From positions 186,001-250,000 of the forward strand of contig JAIWNE010000002.1 in NCBI GenBank assembly GCA_025331445.1: 64,000 nt of DNA, read 5' to 3'. Below are positions 37,369 to 50,676 of this stretch, one piece after another; positions within the stretch are counted from its first letter, which is position 1; the number at the start of each line of letters is the position of its first letter. Origin of the DNA: Blakeslea trispora. Taxonomy: Eukaryota; Mucoromycota; Mucoromycetes; Mucorales; Choanephoraceae. The notes under the pieces were generated by a model. That model did no database searches. It was not told the origin of the DNA and saw only the letters and a list, made by a program, of their open reading frames with translations. The position numbers and the translations under genes were made by a program.

Positions 37369-39411
37369 ATGACTGCTGGCTATCGTCCTGGTTCACCTTA
37401 TAGACCTGGTTCTTCAAGACCTGGCTCATCCGGAGTTCATACTAAAGTAGAAGAAGATCTACACACTATGGCAGGCATTGATTATGACAAGGCAAGTAGT
37501 ATCATGATGGCTCAGTTCTTGATTGACTGACATGCTCCATTCTTGTTAGGTTACCATCAAGCATAATCCATCAGTTGCTGTTCTTTACGAGGAAGCATTA
37601 ACTCATGAACTTGGAACAGTCATTTCATCCACAGGCGCCCTTTGCTCTTACTCCGGAAAGAAGACAGGTAGAAGTCCTAACGATAAACGTATTGTAGAAG
37701 AAGAGCAAACAAGTAAAGATATTTGGGTAAATTGACTTATTTGTTTGTTATGGCTCTAAACTAACCTGTCTCTATTTAAAAAGTGGGGACCTGTCAATAC
37801 TAAGATGAGTGAAAATGTATTTCTTATCAACCGTGAACGTGCTATTGATTATTTAAACACACATCCACGACTCTATGTGTTTGATGGTTTTGCTGGTTGG
37901 GACCCAAAGTATCGCAAGAAGATCAGAGTGATTGCATCTAGAGCATACCATGTCTTGTTTATGCATAATATGCTTATCAGACCTACTGCAGAAGAATTAG
38001 AGAATTTTGGTACACCCGATTTCACTATCTTCAATGCTGGTGAATTTCCAGGTAAAAGCAACCATCCGAACGATAGTCAAATGATGAAATAATTGTTGCT
38101 TATACATCTCTTTCTCTTAGCCAATCGATATACCACAGGTATGACCTCGACTACCTCTATCTCAGTTAACTTTAAGCGTCATGAAATGGTTATCCTTGGT
38201 TCAGAATATGCAGGCGAGATGAAGAAAGGAGTAAGCCAGCCACCAAATACTATTTTGAATGCATTATTCATCCCACCTAAATTTAGGTTTTTACTGTAAT
38301 GCATTATTTGATGCCAAAAGCAGGTGTTCTTTCCCTTCATTCATCTGCTAATGAGGGTCCTGACGGTGACGTTTCACTTTTCTTTGGTTTATCAGGTAAA
38401 CAAACAAGTTGTTTTTTTAGCGTGTGAATTTTCATGCATACTAAAAAAAAACAAAAATACACAAAAACATAGGTACTGGTAAGACTACACTTAGTGCAGA
38501 TCCCAATCGATGTTTGATCGGTGATGACGAGCATTGCTGGAGTGATACAGGCATATTTAATATCGAGGGTGGTTGTTATGCTAAATGTATTGATCTATCT
38601 GCTGAAAAGGAACCTGAGATCTACAAGGCCATTCGGTTCGGTTCTGTCCTTGAAAATGTAGTCTTGAATGAAGATACTCGTGAAGTAGACTATGCAGATG
38701 ATTTCTTGACAGAAAACACACGATGTGCTTATCCGATTGGTAAGAAAAGATACATAGAAATCAGTTATGTCATGTACTCATTGCTGATTAGACTATATTC
38801 CTAATGCTAAGATTCCTTGTGTGGGTAGTCACCCAAAGAACATTATCTTGTTGACATGCGATGCTTTTGGTGTCATCCCACCTGTCTCTAAACTCACTCC
38901 TAGTCAAGTGATGTATCATTTTATTTCTGGCTATACAACAAAGGTTGCTGGTACAGAAGATGGTATCGTTGAACCCACTCCTACTTTTAGTGCCTGTTTT
39001 GGTGCACCTTTCCTGGTCCTACATCCTCAAAAATACGCCACAATGCTTGCCGATAAGATGAGTAAACACGCTGCAGATGCTTGGTTGATCAACACAGGTT
39101 GGATTGGTAACTCTGCCAAGAATGGAGGAAAGCGATGTCCTCTCGAATACACACGTGCTATCTTGGATGCCATTCACAATGGATCTCTTTCTCAAGGTGA
39201 CTTTGAGACATATGAAGTCTTTGGCTTATCTATCCCTACCTCTGTTCAGGGCGTTCCTGACGAAATCCTTCATCCAAAGAAGGCTTGGCAAGGACCTCCC
39301 GAGGAATTTGAAAAACTGCTTTACGATGTAGCTGATATGTTTGTCAATAACTTCAAAACTTTCCAAGATGAAGCCAGCCCTGAAACCTGTCAGGCTGGAC
39401 CCAAGATTTAA
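37369..39411 (+). CDS. pck1: phosphoenolpyruvate carboxykinase (ATP)
   Basis: Exons 37369-37491, 37550-37726, 37784-38051, 38121-38230, 38287-38395, 38473-38739, 38792-39411; 1674 nt, 557 aa, the usual size for fungal ATP-type PEPCK. It makes phosphoenolpyruvate from oxaloacetate and ATP, the committed step of gluconeogenesis, in the cytosol. Seen: the [16 protein letters not shown] substrate-binding block, the P-loop [12 protein letters not shown] formed across an intron, the metal-binding IGDDEHCW segment, and [15 protein letters not shown] near the C-terminus. The N-terminal about 25 residues are a Gly/Ser/Arg/Pro repeat (YRPGS units). Intron 1 has a GC-AG border (GCAAGT at 37492). In other fungi this gene is repressed by glucose. 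Confidence 0.96.
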
Positions 39412-40468
39412 TTGAAGGAAGAAAGCATCGAACAAAATGCTATCATCTCTTGGATGTACTTGTTTTGCTTTAAAGATAAATAAACATTACTTTTTTATAA
39501 CATGTCTTTTTGGATTGTCGTCTTCTTTTCATGCTTTAACTAAAGATGAGCTACAACAAAGGAGTTGATTGTGTAATGGCTGGCAAAAAGAATAGCCCTA
39601 CGGGTGCACAAAGAGCAAGCAAAGAAGTAGACTCTTTACTTTTTATCAATCACTTGAGAACAAAGTCACTTGGTATTATTGCTTGTACTACACTTTATTC
39701 GGAAACTCGTAAAATGATGATACAAGAACAGGTACAAATTGGAAAAATAAACAAATCAATTAGAATACTCTCAATTTCGAAATAGCAATGAGCTATAGGA
39801 CAAAATACATTTTGAATAAAATTACTTGCGTTAAAGGAATAATAGGACAACATACGCAAAAGTGACTGGGAATAAATGCATAGAGAAACAAATAATATTG
39901 GCTACTATATGTAATTAGCAAATCGAGACCAAACACACTTTAGCTATCATATAACACAGTCAATCTTCATTGTCATTTTTTGTCTATATACTAATCGCTG
40001 AACATCCACATATTTTACATTGTTTATGATGCAATGATAATACTTGCACTGCAAAGTCATTACAACAAAAAAAAAGCGTGTATGCTTGACACAGCATTTT
40101 TGTTGTTCTTTCAAATCAATCAGCTGTTCAACATGACAGAGACAAAAAGAAGAGACTGGTAAGCATGATGATTTCGAGCACTTGTAACATCAACGTCTGC
40201 ACTAAAGTGCTTTCAGTCAATGCTCCAATCTGAATTTTTCCATGCTTTGAAAATATTGTAAACCACAAAGTCTTGTTGACTTGTTAAGCTTTTGCAATTC
40301 GTTTTGGTGTTATAATAGACACAATAAATGGCCGCGGATAAAAGTTGTTTTTGTGGATTATTGTTTATCTCCTGCTATTCTTATTAAAGGTATTTTTTGA
40401 TTGTTATAAGTCCGCAAGGGCTCGTTTATTGATTCAAAGTGGGAAATAATAAGAGAAAAGAATGTTAT
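39412..40468. other. intergenic, no gene recognised
   Basis: Lies between the convergent PEPCK and EF-hand genes. A 79-codon open frame (39546-39785, plus) has no motif. AATAAA-like signals follow the PEPCK stop at about 39477. Confidence 0.5.
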
Positions 40469-41252
40469 TTAGAACAAGGATTGTCCATTCACTTTAGAAG
40501 GTGTCTTTTTGGATTTACAACAAAGCGTGAGTCACTTGAATGCACTGAGAATAGAAATTTCTGTACTTACCATGATCTTTAAGAATTCTTCATAGTTAAT
40601 TAAGCCGTCTCCATCAACATCAGCAGAAGACATCATATCCTCGACATCAGCATCACTGACAGATTTGCCTAGCAAAAGAAAGAAAATTTTAGAACTTTCT
40701 GAGAAACACCTACTTGTATTCTTACCAAATAACGAGATACCACGCTTAAGATCGGCACTGCTAATCTGACCATCTTTATCTGTATCAATCATTTCGAATA
40801 CTCTAAGAACACCTTCCTCGGCATTTGCTTCGTGTTGCTAGCAACACAAAGAAATGAAAAGGGGGAAAAACAGGTGGTCAGGTAAAAAAACAGCAAAAAT
40901 TATTCAGTATGCTTACCTTGTTCATCACAGCCATAAAATCATCAAAGTCTACCTTGCCATTTCCTTTGGCATCAGCAGCACGAATCTAGATTTTATAACC
41001 CCAGAAAATTAAGCATAACTTAATTATAGATCAGACGATATTGTGTAGCTTACCTGTTCGTTGATTTCAGCATCAGTCACTTCAATCTTGGCCATTTGGT
41101 AAATTTGCTTCAAGGTTTCTGCAGTCATGCCATTTCCATTAGTGAGTGAATCAAACTTGGCTTGCAAGTGGTTGATTTCCGCATCAGTTAATGTTGAACC
41201 AGTCTATTGAAACAATAAGTTTTTGATAAAAGACTGTTGATTTACTTACCAT
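40469..41252 (-). CDS. calmodulin-like EF-hand protein
   Basis: Exons 41252-41250 (ATG only), 41203-41054, 40985-40917, 40837-40726, 40668-40571, 40504-40469; 468 nt, 155 aa, phases consistent. Four EF-hand units are laid out as in calmodulin. Loop 1 ([12 protein letters not shown]) is degenerate and loop 2 ([12 protein letters not shown]) is altered, while loops 3 ([12 protein letters not shown]) and 4 ([12 protein letters not shown]) keep all calcium ligands. So it likely binds calcium mainly in its C-lobe. It is too diverged for true calmodulin; a myosin light chain, centrin-like or calmodulin-like protein is possible. The last exon ([11 protein letters not shown] end) is chosen because the first acceptor would put a stop directly after the intron. 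Confidence 0.85.
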
Positions 41253-42412
41253 TATAACAATAAGAAAAGGAGGCAATAAAAAGAAAAAGAAAAAGAAAAG
41301 AGAAGCGAAATAAAAGAACCTAGTTGAGAATACAATTTTATTAAGAGAAAAAAAATCAAGAGAGAGGAGGGGAAAGGGGGATGTTGATTTGTTCTGGTTT
41401 CTCACTCCATTTTTTTTCTATAGATCATGTTATTAAAGAAACTGATATGCGTACATGTACAACCTCACTCCAAGCCAACTTGGATATAAGCTGTTTTCTT
41501 ATCCTCAGCATACAAAAGAAATGTACTCGTAAATTCATCTGGAATAACTAGCAAAACAAGAAGAGTCAAAAGTAGTTGTAATATCAAAGATATAGTAAGC
41601 AGGGTGAAAAGGAAAACACTAAAGGAAAATGAATCATGAGCTACTCTATTTTATTTTTTCCCTGGTACACTATTTCCGGAAATAGATACTAGACGAAAAA
41701 AAAAAAAGATCGTACAGAAAAATTCAAACTATACTAGTAGAAATCAAGCATGGATGCAGGGTTCTTGGGAATTCTACAAATAAACATTTCTATGAGGATT
41801 ACTTCTTCTCTTCTTTAGGCGTCATCTTACGATTGTTTTGATCGAAAACTAAAACTGATCAATTAATTAAAGCTGTGAATAAAAACGCTCTCTATTAGTT
41901 GGAAAAATGGTACTGAATACCAACTGAAGCTCTGTCAATAGAAAGAAAATATCTAGGAAATTAGAAAGCCCTGAAGCAGTAAATGAAATACGCTTGAGAT
42001 AATTACATTCGTCTACAATTTTACCATGAATCAAATAGTGTTCATTGCTTCCATAGCTATAGTTTAGGACTGATCAGCTAGATTTAATAAAGACGAGCAA
42101 AACAGTACAATGCATGCCTATAACTTTATACACCATAGGTATCATATTCGAACGAACATCTATAGAAAAATAACTGGTATCTGCATCATTGATTGTGCAT
42201 GTCACCTTTATGAAGTATGTTTGTATTTGTTTATAGTCTTGTTTTGTCTATACATTATACATCAACAAGTCCTTTGTCTTTTTTTTTTTTTTGAAAAAAG
42301 AAGTAATTGTTGTTTTTTTTTACTTTTTATTTTGCAATAAATATGAACATGTCAAGTTAAAAAAAAGGGGGAAAATTCAGGTAATTCCTCTTTCTCTTCT
42401 ATGTGTCTTTCT
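41253..42412. other. intergenic, no gene recognised
   Basis: Upstream of the EF-hand gene and downstream of the OGDH gene. Only short unsupported frames; T runs near 42280 and A-rich DNA near the OGDH stop. Confidence 0.5.
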
Positions 42413-45400
42413 TTACCAAAGAGGAACGCCAGAAGCAATTTCCTTAGGTTGACGAGATTCGCCAGTTAAAGCTTCAGCCAAGAGGCCGTATTCTTCTTGC
42501 AAGTGCTTCTTCTTGTTACCAGTGGCAACAGAGGCAGAAGGAGCACGACCGGCATAGCGAGGAATCTTACCAGCATGGTGCTCAGTTTGAGACAAAGAAG
42601 TGGTAATACGAGGTTGAACGTGTTGCCATGCACCCATGTTCAAAGGTTCTTCTTGACACCAGATAATTTCAGCGTTAGGGTACTTATCAGCGTGTTCCTT
42701 GACTTGTTCGTAAGGGAAGGGGTTCAATTGTTCAACACGAGAAATAGCAACATCATCAATCTTGTTTTGATCACGAGCCTTGAGAAGGTTGTAGTAGACT
42801 TGACCAGTACACAAGATGTGCTTCTTGACCTTTTCAGGAGCAACAAGGTGCTCAGGGTGTTCTTCAGGCAAATAAAGTTGGAAGTGAGTGTCACCAATCA
42901 ATTCATCAATGTTAGACTTGACAAGAGGATGACGAAGCAAAGACTTGGAGAAGGGCATGATCAAAGGCTTACGGAATTGACGGCAGATTTGACGACGCAG
43001 GACATGGAAGTATTGGGAGGGGGTAGAGGCATAGACAACTTGCATGTTACAGTCTTGGTGTTGTCTGGACAACTTCTCGGCAGAGGGATAGGTGTAGGGG
43101 TAGTCATCACACATTTGGAGATAACGTTCAATTCTGGCAGAAGAGTGCTCAGGGCCTTGACCGTCATAACCGTGAGGGAGAGACATGACAAGACCAGTAC
43201 GTTGGAGCCACTTTTGTTCACCAGAAGCCAAGAATTGATCAACAATGACTTGAGCAGTGTTGGCAAAATCACCGAATTGAGCTTCCCAAACAACAAGAGA
43301 ATCAGGGTTGACAAGAGAGTAACCTAATTCGAAACCGAGGACACCATACTCAGACAAGGAGGAGTTGGAGATAGAAAGAACACCTTGTTCAGGGCTGATG
43401 TGGTTCAACAAAGTGTGCTTGGAGCCATCCTTTTGATCGTGAAGAACGGCGTGACGTTGGGAGAAGGTACCACGTTCAACATCTTGACCAGAGACACGAA
43501 TGTGCTTGCCTTCAGCAAGGAGAGTACCCCAAGCCAAAGCTTCGGCAGTAGACCAATCAATGTCCTTACCAGAAGTCAAAGACTTTTCGCGGTTTTGAAG
43601 AATACGCTTCAAGTTACGGTGAATGTTGAAGTTGTGAGGAAGGGTGGTCAAAGCGTTACCGACAGTAGCGAGAGCTTCACGGCTGACACCAGTAGGGTAG
43701 TGAGGCAAGTTTTCTTCAGCCAACTCCTTGGGAGACTTGAAGCCAGGCCATGAACTGGATTGCCATTCAGTGGAAGTAGGCTTGTAATCTTTGCTACGAG
43801 AGTAACTTTCTTCAAGAAGATCCCAAACACGCTTCTTGTTATCCTTGATTTCAGCATCAGTCAAAGAACCTTCTTCTTTCAATTGAGTTTCGTACTTTTC
43901 GGCAACAGGCTTTTGCTTAGCAATGGCTTCGTACATACGAGGCTGAGTGAACATAGGTTGATCGGTTTCGTTGTGACCATGCTTACGGTAACAAACCAAA
44001 TCGATGACAACATCCTTGTGGAAGGTTTGACGCCAGTCAGCGGCCAATTGCATGACATAGGTGACGGCTTCAGCATCATCACCGTTGACGTGGAAGATGG
44101 GAGCGTTGATGGACTTGGCAATATCTGTACAGTAAGGGGTAGAACGGCCATAACGAGGATCAGTAGTGAAACCGATTTGGTTGTTGACGACAACGTGAAT
44201 GGTACCACCAGTAGAGTAAGAGGGAAGATCATGGAAACCCATGGTTTCGTAAACAACACCTTGACCAGCAAAAGCAGCATCACCGTGAATCAAGACAGCC
44301 ATAGAGTTATCACCCTTGACGTCCTTACCATAGAATTGCAAGGCGCGAGTCTTACCGAGAACAACAGGGTCAACAGCTTCCAAGTGAGAAGGGTTAGCGA
44401 CCAAGGAAAGGTGAACGCGCTTACCAGAGGGAGTAGGGCGAACATAGTTCATACCAAGATGGTATTTGACATCACCAGAACCTTCTTCAGAGGGAGCGGT
44501 ACCACTGAACTCACAGAAGATAGATTCAGCGGGCTTACGAACAACATTGGAGAGCACGTTGAGACGACCACGGTGAGGCATACCGATCACAATAGATTCA
44601 ACACCAAGATCAACGGAACGGTCAATCTATGACAATAGATTATTAGCTTCCTTTTTCTATAATGATATAGTTCTTTCTGCAGTTCTTTGCATAGCAAATC
44701 AAATCACTTACCATAGCCTTCATACCAGGAATCAAAGTTTCACCACCTTCAAGACCAAAACGCTTTTCAGAAGGATACTTGGAAGCAACGAAACGTTCAA
44801 AACTGTCAGACCAAGTCAAACGGTCGAGAATAACACGCTTCTCTTCAACAGAGTACTTGTAAGGTTGAGGGGTTTCAATGCGTTCACGAATCCAATCACA
44901 TTGAGCGCGATCAGGAATATGAATGTATTCGACACCAATAGAACCACCTATATATAATTCGATTCAATAGATTAAAAGGATGTTCTTTATCCGGATCTAT
45001 CCCTTTGCTCATATGTACACACACACACACGCAATCTTTGCTTTTCGTCTTCTACTCTTATTTTTTTCTCACTACAATCTAGTAACATTCTACTTACAGT
45101 AAATCTTCTTCAAGTGGGCGATAATTTCACGAAGAGTAAGAGTTGCACCAGACTTGGTAAAGGCAGGCAAAATACCAGGACCAATAGTGAAAGTTCTATC
45201 GAGATCACTGTCTTTAAAGCCGTAATAGCTGTATTCTAATTCAGGAGGAGTGGAGGAGTTGAGATCAGCGTGGAGGATACCGAGAGGATCCAAGTTGGCA
45301 ATGTGGTGACCACGAACCTGGTAAGCTCTAGTCAAAAGTTGAATCTTCATGTGATCAATGACATCAGAACCTGCAGCGGCACCTTCGCCAGGCAATACAG

Positions 45401-45734
45401 GCAAACGAGCACTAGCAGAAGGAACAAGAGTAGGAGGAGGGCTATAGGCTTGGCCAGGAGAAACGCCATTAGCCATGTTCTTGAAGTATACTTGCCAAGA
45501 CAAGTGAACGGAAGAGGGATCCTTCAACCAAGCTTCGTACATCTCCTCAATATAGTTGGCTGAACTACCGTGCAAGAAACCATCGTTAGTTTCGGGAGCA
45601 GCACGACGAGTACGAGTGGTGTGAAAGGGAGCGACTGAAGCGCGGAAGATAGATTGGCGAGTAGCCTGAGGAACAGCTTGAACTGAAGGTCTGAGTGTAC
45701 GAGACACTCTGCTGAGTGTTGATAAACGATACAT
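42413..45734 (-). CDS. kgd1: 2-oxoglutarate dehydrogenase E1 component, mitochondrial
   Basis: Exons 45734-45098, 44947-44712, 44626-42413; 3087 nt, 1028 aa, normal family length. It is the thiamine-diphosphate enzyme that decarboxylates 2-oxoglutarate in the TCA cycle and passes succinyl to the E2 subunit. The first about 40 residues are basic and Ser/Arg-rich without acids, a typical mitochondrial targeting sequence. Then come [76 protein letters not shown] and the C-terminal [15 protein letters not shown] start at the second Met (MYRLSTL) because the first adds five residues that weaken the targeting shape; either could be used. The large last exon has highly biased codons, as expected for strong expression. 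Confidence 0.97.
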
Positions 45735-48349
45735 TTTCGTTTCCCTCAAAGATAGTGTAGGAAAAAAGAAAAGAAAAAAAAAAGACTAAAGGGGGTTGTA
45801 AATGAAGTCAGTAAATGTTCACCTGCTATAAATGTGTGTGGGGTAGAAGTGTTCAACTACACACAAAAAAAAATAATTTTTGTGACGTATAACGAAAACG
45901 TCGGCTGAACTTTTGTTTTTTTTTCGCTCATATACGGGTTTCTCCCGGTTTTCAGCGTTAGATTCGGGTGCATCCAGACGGTGAATGATTTCGTGAACTA
46001 AATCTGTCTATAAAAGAAAGTGGAAAACGTTTTTCTTTTTCTCTTTCTCTTCATCAAAGCAATAAGCTATTGACAAGCTTGTTTCCTTATGGTTTTCTTT
46101 TTTTTTTGCACAATCCCTTAACCTTTTAGTTGCACTCGCATATTTTGACAGGAAAAAAAATATTCAATTTATTTACAGATTTTCCCGATGGGCAACTTGA
46201 TCAAGAAAGTCGGACTTTATACAGAAATGATGGTTGATTTGGGCTACCTAGTTCATTTGACAGCATTGTACAATGTAGACACGAGATTTTTAGATGGAAA
46301 TATTAAAATTCTGAACAGATACATAAAAAAGACCGAAAGATTGACAGTAGGCTGCTTTGATAATGTGAATACTTGACTTAAAGAATGAGGTAGGTAATTT
46401 CTGTCATTTGTATCATATAAACAATCAGTTGATATCCTGCAAACCATTGCAAAATAGACTTCATTAGAAACAGAAATTGATAGCTTTAGTCTCTTTCTTT
46501 TCCCCCCTCGAATTCGACCTTAAAAGTGAAAGTAGGGTGTTCATGCTTCAAAGTGCTATTATGAAGGAAACAATTGATAGTAGTATTGCCATCGAGTTTG
46601 ACTTTTTCAAAATCAAACTATTGTCCAAATATGTGCAGAATTGAGGTGCATGGAGTGCCATTCATAAATGGCTTAATTTTTCTCCTATTTTGGCTACTAC
46701 AAAATGAATCTCATTGTTGTCTATGTCAGCAGTGATAGATCATAGTACCTAGCTTACAGTGTTTTTGAATCAAATTCACCCATTTTTCGGTTTTTAAGAC
46801 TCCGTTGATGGGCTGATAAATCAATTCTAATTTCGCAAACTGAAAAGCCTAGTGGTTGTAGTGACAAGACTGATTCATGCTGCTCATCAGCCGCTAAATT
46901 TTGTGATGCTCGAAACCGACAAGTGGGAATAGAACATCATATTGTACCAATTAATTGCTCAATAGGCAAGAAATATGATGAAAATTGTTAACAGCATTTA
47001 CGACACATTTTTCTTGAGGCATTACAAGAATCAATTTCAAGAACTATATACACTCTTCACAATGATTTTCTGTCAACTGTATAAAAGTTCTTGTTTTTTA
47101 CTTGTTATAAAGTTAAGCTTATGAAATATTTATTTACACAAATAACTCTATTTTGATCATCCTAAATAATTTGTTTGGCAGAAGTATCAGTTTTCCTCTG
47201 AGAGATGCATTTGGTCCGTTATAGCACATGGTACTGTTGAGGTATCCTTGAGTCTTTAGTAGAAACAAGAGGTGAGCATTAATGAAAACAAAGAAAAGAG
47301 AGGATCAGGAGTAAACAAGCTTATTCATTGCATATTAGGTACGTCCAGAAACTATTTGGTATCAAAAGACAGGTAATTCAACTAGGAAAAGAAGTGAACA
47401 GATATGTTTTTTAAAGACAAACACCTTTAGCAGCAGGAGAGCGATTGGTAAAAAATAAAATTAGCTCTTGACATATCTTGGCATTTCTTATTTTTCCTGT
47501 TCTAATTTGAAAATAGATCGACAAGCTACTGAGGGATGGTTCATTGATAACGACAAAAAAACCATATGTATAATGTTGGTAACTAGCAACAAAATGAGAA
47601 GCCGTTAGTAACATCATAAAAGGACCTTAGCAACCGTGCAATTATTGTAATCACAAGTACAAAATTTTACGACTTATTATTTTTTCTTTACTGCTTTCAT
47701 CCAAATTATAACAGCTCGAGATTTCCAATTCATTACTGCCAATCAAGAACATGCAACCAATGACAGATGTTTGCTGTGTTGTTTGGTTTTTAGGGTGACA
47801 CAATTGCTTTCTAGACAGAATTTTCTCAAATTCATATAGGCTCATCCTTACTACCATATGGGTATCCTAATTACCTTGAACATCTGCAGTTTTTTTTTTT
47901 TTTGCTTGGGATAATGCATTATGCTAGTATCCTCTTTAGGAAGTTCGAATGCCTTCAGGATGAACGTATTCGCCTTAACCCAGACTAGTTTCGTTTTTTT
48001 TTAAAGACAGGATAAAATGGTAATATTTCTATTTCAAGTCATTTTTTTTTAACAATAGGCTAAATCCAAAGAAGTCAGGTTTGTTTGTCAGCTGTGTGAC
48101 AGCAATATCACCTCTACGATAGACTACACTTCAGTGGCTCAGTTTTACATGGCCTCTTATTTTTATCGCCTTCTCCGTCAAATAAAATACCGAATACTAC
48201 TGAAACATCAGGTGTATCCTCTTTCTTGAGAATTACAGGCTCTAGACTTTTTGATTTTTTATAAACAAAAAAGATATAAATATAATGAGGCTCGTCATGT
48301 CTTTAATTGCCTTTTCATTGCCTTTTCATTGCTTGGTTACAAACATTCA
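45735..48349. other. 2.6-kb intergenic stretch, no gene recognised
   Basis: Contains the OGDH upstream region (a TGACGTA box near 45881 and pyrimidine-rich DNA near 46026-46050) and AT-rich DNA with only short unsupported frames. Confidence 0.45.
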
Positions 48350-48850
48350 ATGATGCAATACAAACTGGTTTTTGCTCTCTTTGTCACTCTCTGTAGTGCT
48401 CTACCTGCCTCTGTTAAGCGCAGTACAACTTATTCTATACAGATCAATTCAGACACTGCCTTCTGCTCGTTTTTGCCTCCTAATCCAGGTGATGATGTAG
48501 GTGCCACCGAAAATGACGGCAAGCCTTTCTGTACTGACTCTAGCCTTGGTGGTGGGGCTTTTCCTGACGGCTTTATCAAGACAGCCCATTATGCCAGCAC
48601 TGATAACTACGTTCAGGTCACAGGTACTATGGATGGTTCCAAATACACCCTTAGTTCCTCAGATGGTGGAGGACAATACGATAACAAGGACATTAAAGGT
48701 GTAAGCTGTAACGACTACAAATATTTTGTCAACATGCTTGAACCTGATACTGGCTTGTTTTGCATTCGTTGTTGTCAAAACAAATCTGATTGCAACTTGG
48801 GCGCATCTACTTATGGTTGCGAACGTATTGTTCCAGGAGATTACAGTTAG
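48350..48850 (+). CDS. small secreted cysteine-rich protein
   Basis: A single frame of 166 aa. I start at the Met-Met pair, because this gives a clean signal peptide (MMQYKLVFALFVTLCSALPA) followed by a dibasic KR; the open frame extends further upstream without hydrophobic logic. The mature part has eight Cys, including FCIRCC, and the blocks CSFLPPNPGDDVGATEND, FPDGFIKTAHY and YVQVTGTMDGSKY. Secreted proteins with this pattern are, as far as I recall, widespread in fungi but of unknown function. Location is extracellular or cell wall. The Gly/Asp-rich middle and even Cys pairing suggest a compact beta fold; any role in host contact is speculation. Confidence 0.75.
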   Translation: MMQYKLVFALFVTLCSALPASVKRSTTYSIQINSDTAFCSFLPPNPGDDVGATENDGKPFCTDSSLGGGAFPDGFIKTAHYASTDNYVQVTGTMDGSKYTLSSSDGGGQYDNKDIKGVSCNDYKYFVNMLEPDTGLFCIRCCQNKSDCNLGASTYGCERIVPGDYS

Positions 48851-49424
48851 AGTAGCTGCAGTCAAGCCATCTATAATCAAAGGCTATTTTTTGTTTCTAT
48901 GAACTTTGTCATCTACTTATACCTCTAGCAAAAGTTTCACTATATGTAATGCACGAATCTATTCTAAAGAAGAGGCTTGTAATAAACAAACAGTATCATT
49001 TATTAAACATTTTGTTCCTTGATCTTGTACAAAAGTTGAATAGTATGGACAGCTCATATCATTAGCTTGCTACGTTATTGCTTCTCTTTTGATTGTCAGT
49101 GTGCAATTTAATTCTCTATTCTTTTATGTCGCAAATCCCTTCTTTCATTTTCTATCTATAAAAATGCTTTAGGTAGTGAATGTTGCATTTCATTCATTTA
49201 GAATGACTTGACAAATCATATAAGCGTATTCATTCTCATCACTTTTTTTTTTTTGTTTGAATGTTAGCAAGTCTATTTTACAGTTACTGTTCAATTCGTG
49301 GAATGTATTTTTTTTTGAGTAACTGATATGTTATCATTGCTGTTCTACTAAACTCGATGCCATACACCCAAAAGCAGTAAAATACATACAAAAATTACCA
49401 ACGACAGATGATTCTTTTTCTATT
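48851..49424. other. intergenic between convergent genes
   Basis: Holds the 3' regions of the secreted-protein gene (AATAAA-like signal about 48979) and of OGG1. T-rich, no coding signal. Confidence 0.5.
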
Positions 49425-50676
49425 TTATTTTGTTTCCTTTCTAATACGCTTTTCCTTCACAATTACTTTTTCTTCTATTTCGGTATCATCGTTTGATACT
49501 TTACGTTTCTCTATTGTCTTCTTTTCGAACCCTTTCAAATCAGCAGTAAACAAGACCTTCATAGCCAAAAAAAAAATGAGTTAGCCTGCTATCATGTTCT
49601 TGGACTTTGACTTACAGAATGTGCCCAACCACTATAATCACCAAACAAGACTCGAAAATGATCACCCACTTCAGTATAAAGTTTGTGGTTTAACGTTTTG
49701 ACTTTCTTGCTCTTGAAACCATAATCTCTCAAAGCGATTTGCCAAACATGAGTATCCACCGGAATTGATTCCGAATGGTCCAAAGACATTAAACACTGTG
49801 GGTCATAAGTAACTTTTTGCTAGGAAGATGATATAGAACTACTTACAACACAATCAGCTACTTTAGGACCCACACCTTGAAACTCCATCAATGCTGCTTT
49901 TGCCTCTGCATAAGACACATCGCGCAATGTATAGAGCCATTTCTCGCCCAAGTCAGGATGTTCTTGTTTTAGCTTCTTGGCTGCATTGGCAATGAACTTG
50001 GCTCTGTAACCAAACCCTAACTGACGTAATGTGACTTCTGTTGTTGTATCTGTCAATGCGTCTAAAGTAGGAAATGCATAAAACGGTTGGTCTTCATATT
50101 CGCCTATCTTTTGGCCATAGCGAGTGCAGAGCTTATCAATCATTTGAGTGATGCGAGCAATATTGTTGTTGGAAGAACAAATGAATGAGATGAGGTTTTC
50201 CCAAGGATCTTGTCGTAACATACGAATGCCTTGAAATTGAAGAGCCTTTTTGGCGAAATTGTTATCCAAGGCTGACCATCGAGAATAACAGGCTTCAAGC
50301 GATACTCGGTCTAATTGGAAATAGTTTTTAATGTCTTGAATAGCATCTTGATGCAGTGTATCCTGATATCCGTAAAGAATAGTAGATGCTATCTTACATA
50401 GTCAGCTCGCCTATAAGAAAATCTCTTTTTGAAATGTCTACTTGCGAGTCTCTTTTAACACAACTAATCGTCCGTGAAGAACAGAGATCCTGAAAAGAGG
50501 GATAGTGATCAATCTCAAAGAAAAAAAAAAAGAAACTGAATCGGCTTTAGTTACCAGTGATCTTGAATCTGCTTCCAACAAAAGGATTGTCCACAACGAA
50601 GTGAATTAAGACGAAGCTCAAATGGTGGGATACAAAGGTCTTTCCATTTTAATTTATTGGCTTGAAGTCGAAGCAT
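49425..50676 (-). CDS. ogg1: 8-oxoguanine DNA glycosylase/lyase OGG1
   Basis: Exons 50676-50555, 50491 to about 50464, about 50392-49847, 49795-49616, 49556-49425; about 335 aa. OGG1 removes oxidised guanine and nicks the strand in base excision repair. Family blocks: LRCGQSFCWKQ near the N-terminus, DPWENLISFICSSNNNIARI, LGFGYRAKF, the helix-hairpin-helix with FQGVGPKVADC carrying the catalytic Lys (about residue 228), and PVDTHVWQIA with the conserved Asp (about 246). The C-terminus is Lys-rich (KKTIEKRK, KEKRIRKETK), possibly a nuclear signal. Intron 2 is ambiguous: donors at 50463 (GTGTGT) with acceptor before 50392, or 50459 (GTTAAA) with acceptor before 50388, both keep the frame. The start lies 135 bp from the divergent kinase gene. 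Confidence 0.9.

Noticed and set aside
43760..44632. 290-codon open frame on the plus strand
   Set aside because: Antisense shadow of the strongly codon-biased OGDH E1 exon.
50446..50491. A third GC-AG intron (GCAAGT) in OGG1
   Set aside because: An initial reading missed two bases; with the exact sequence the frame stops before this donor, so other splice sites must be used.
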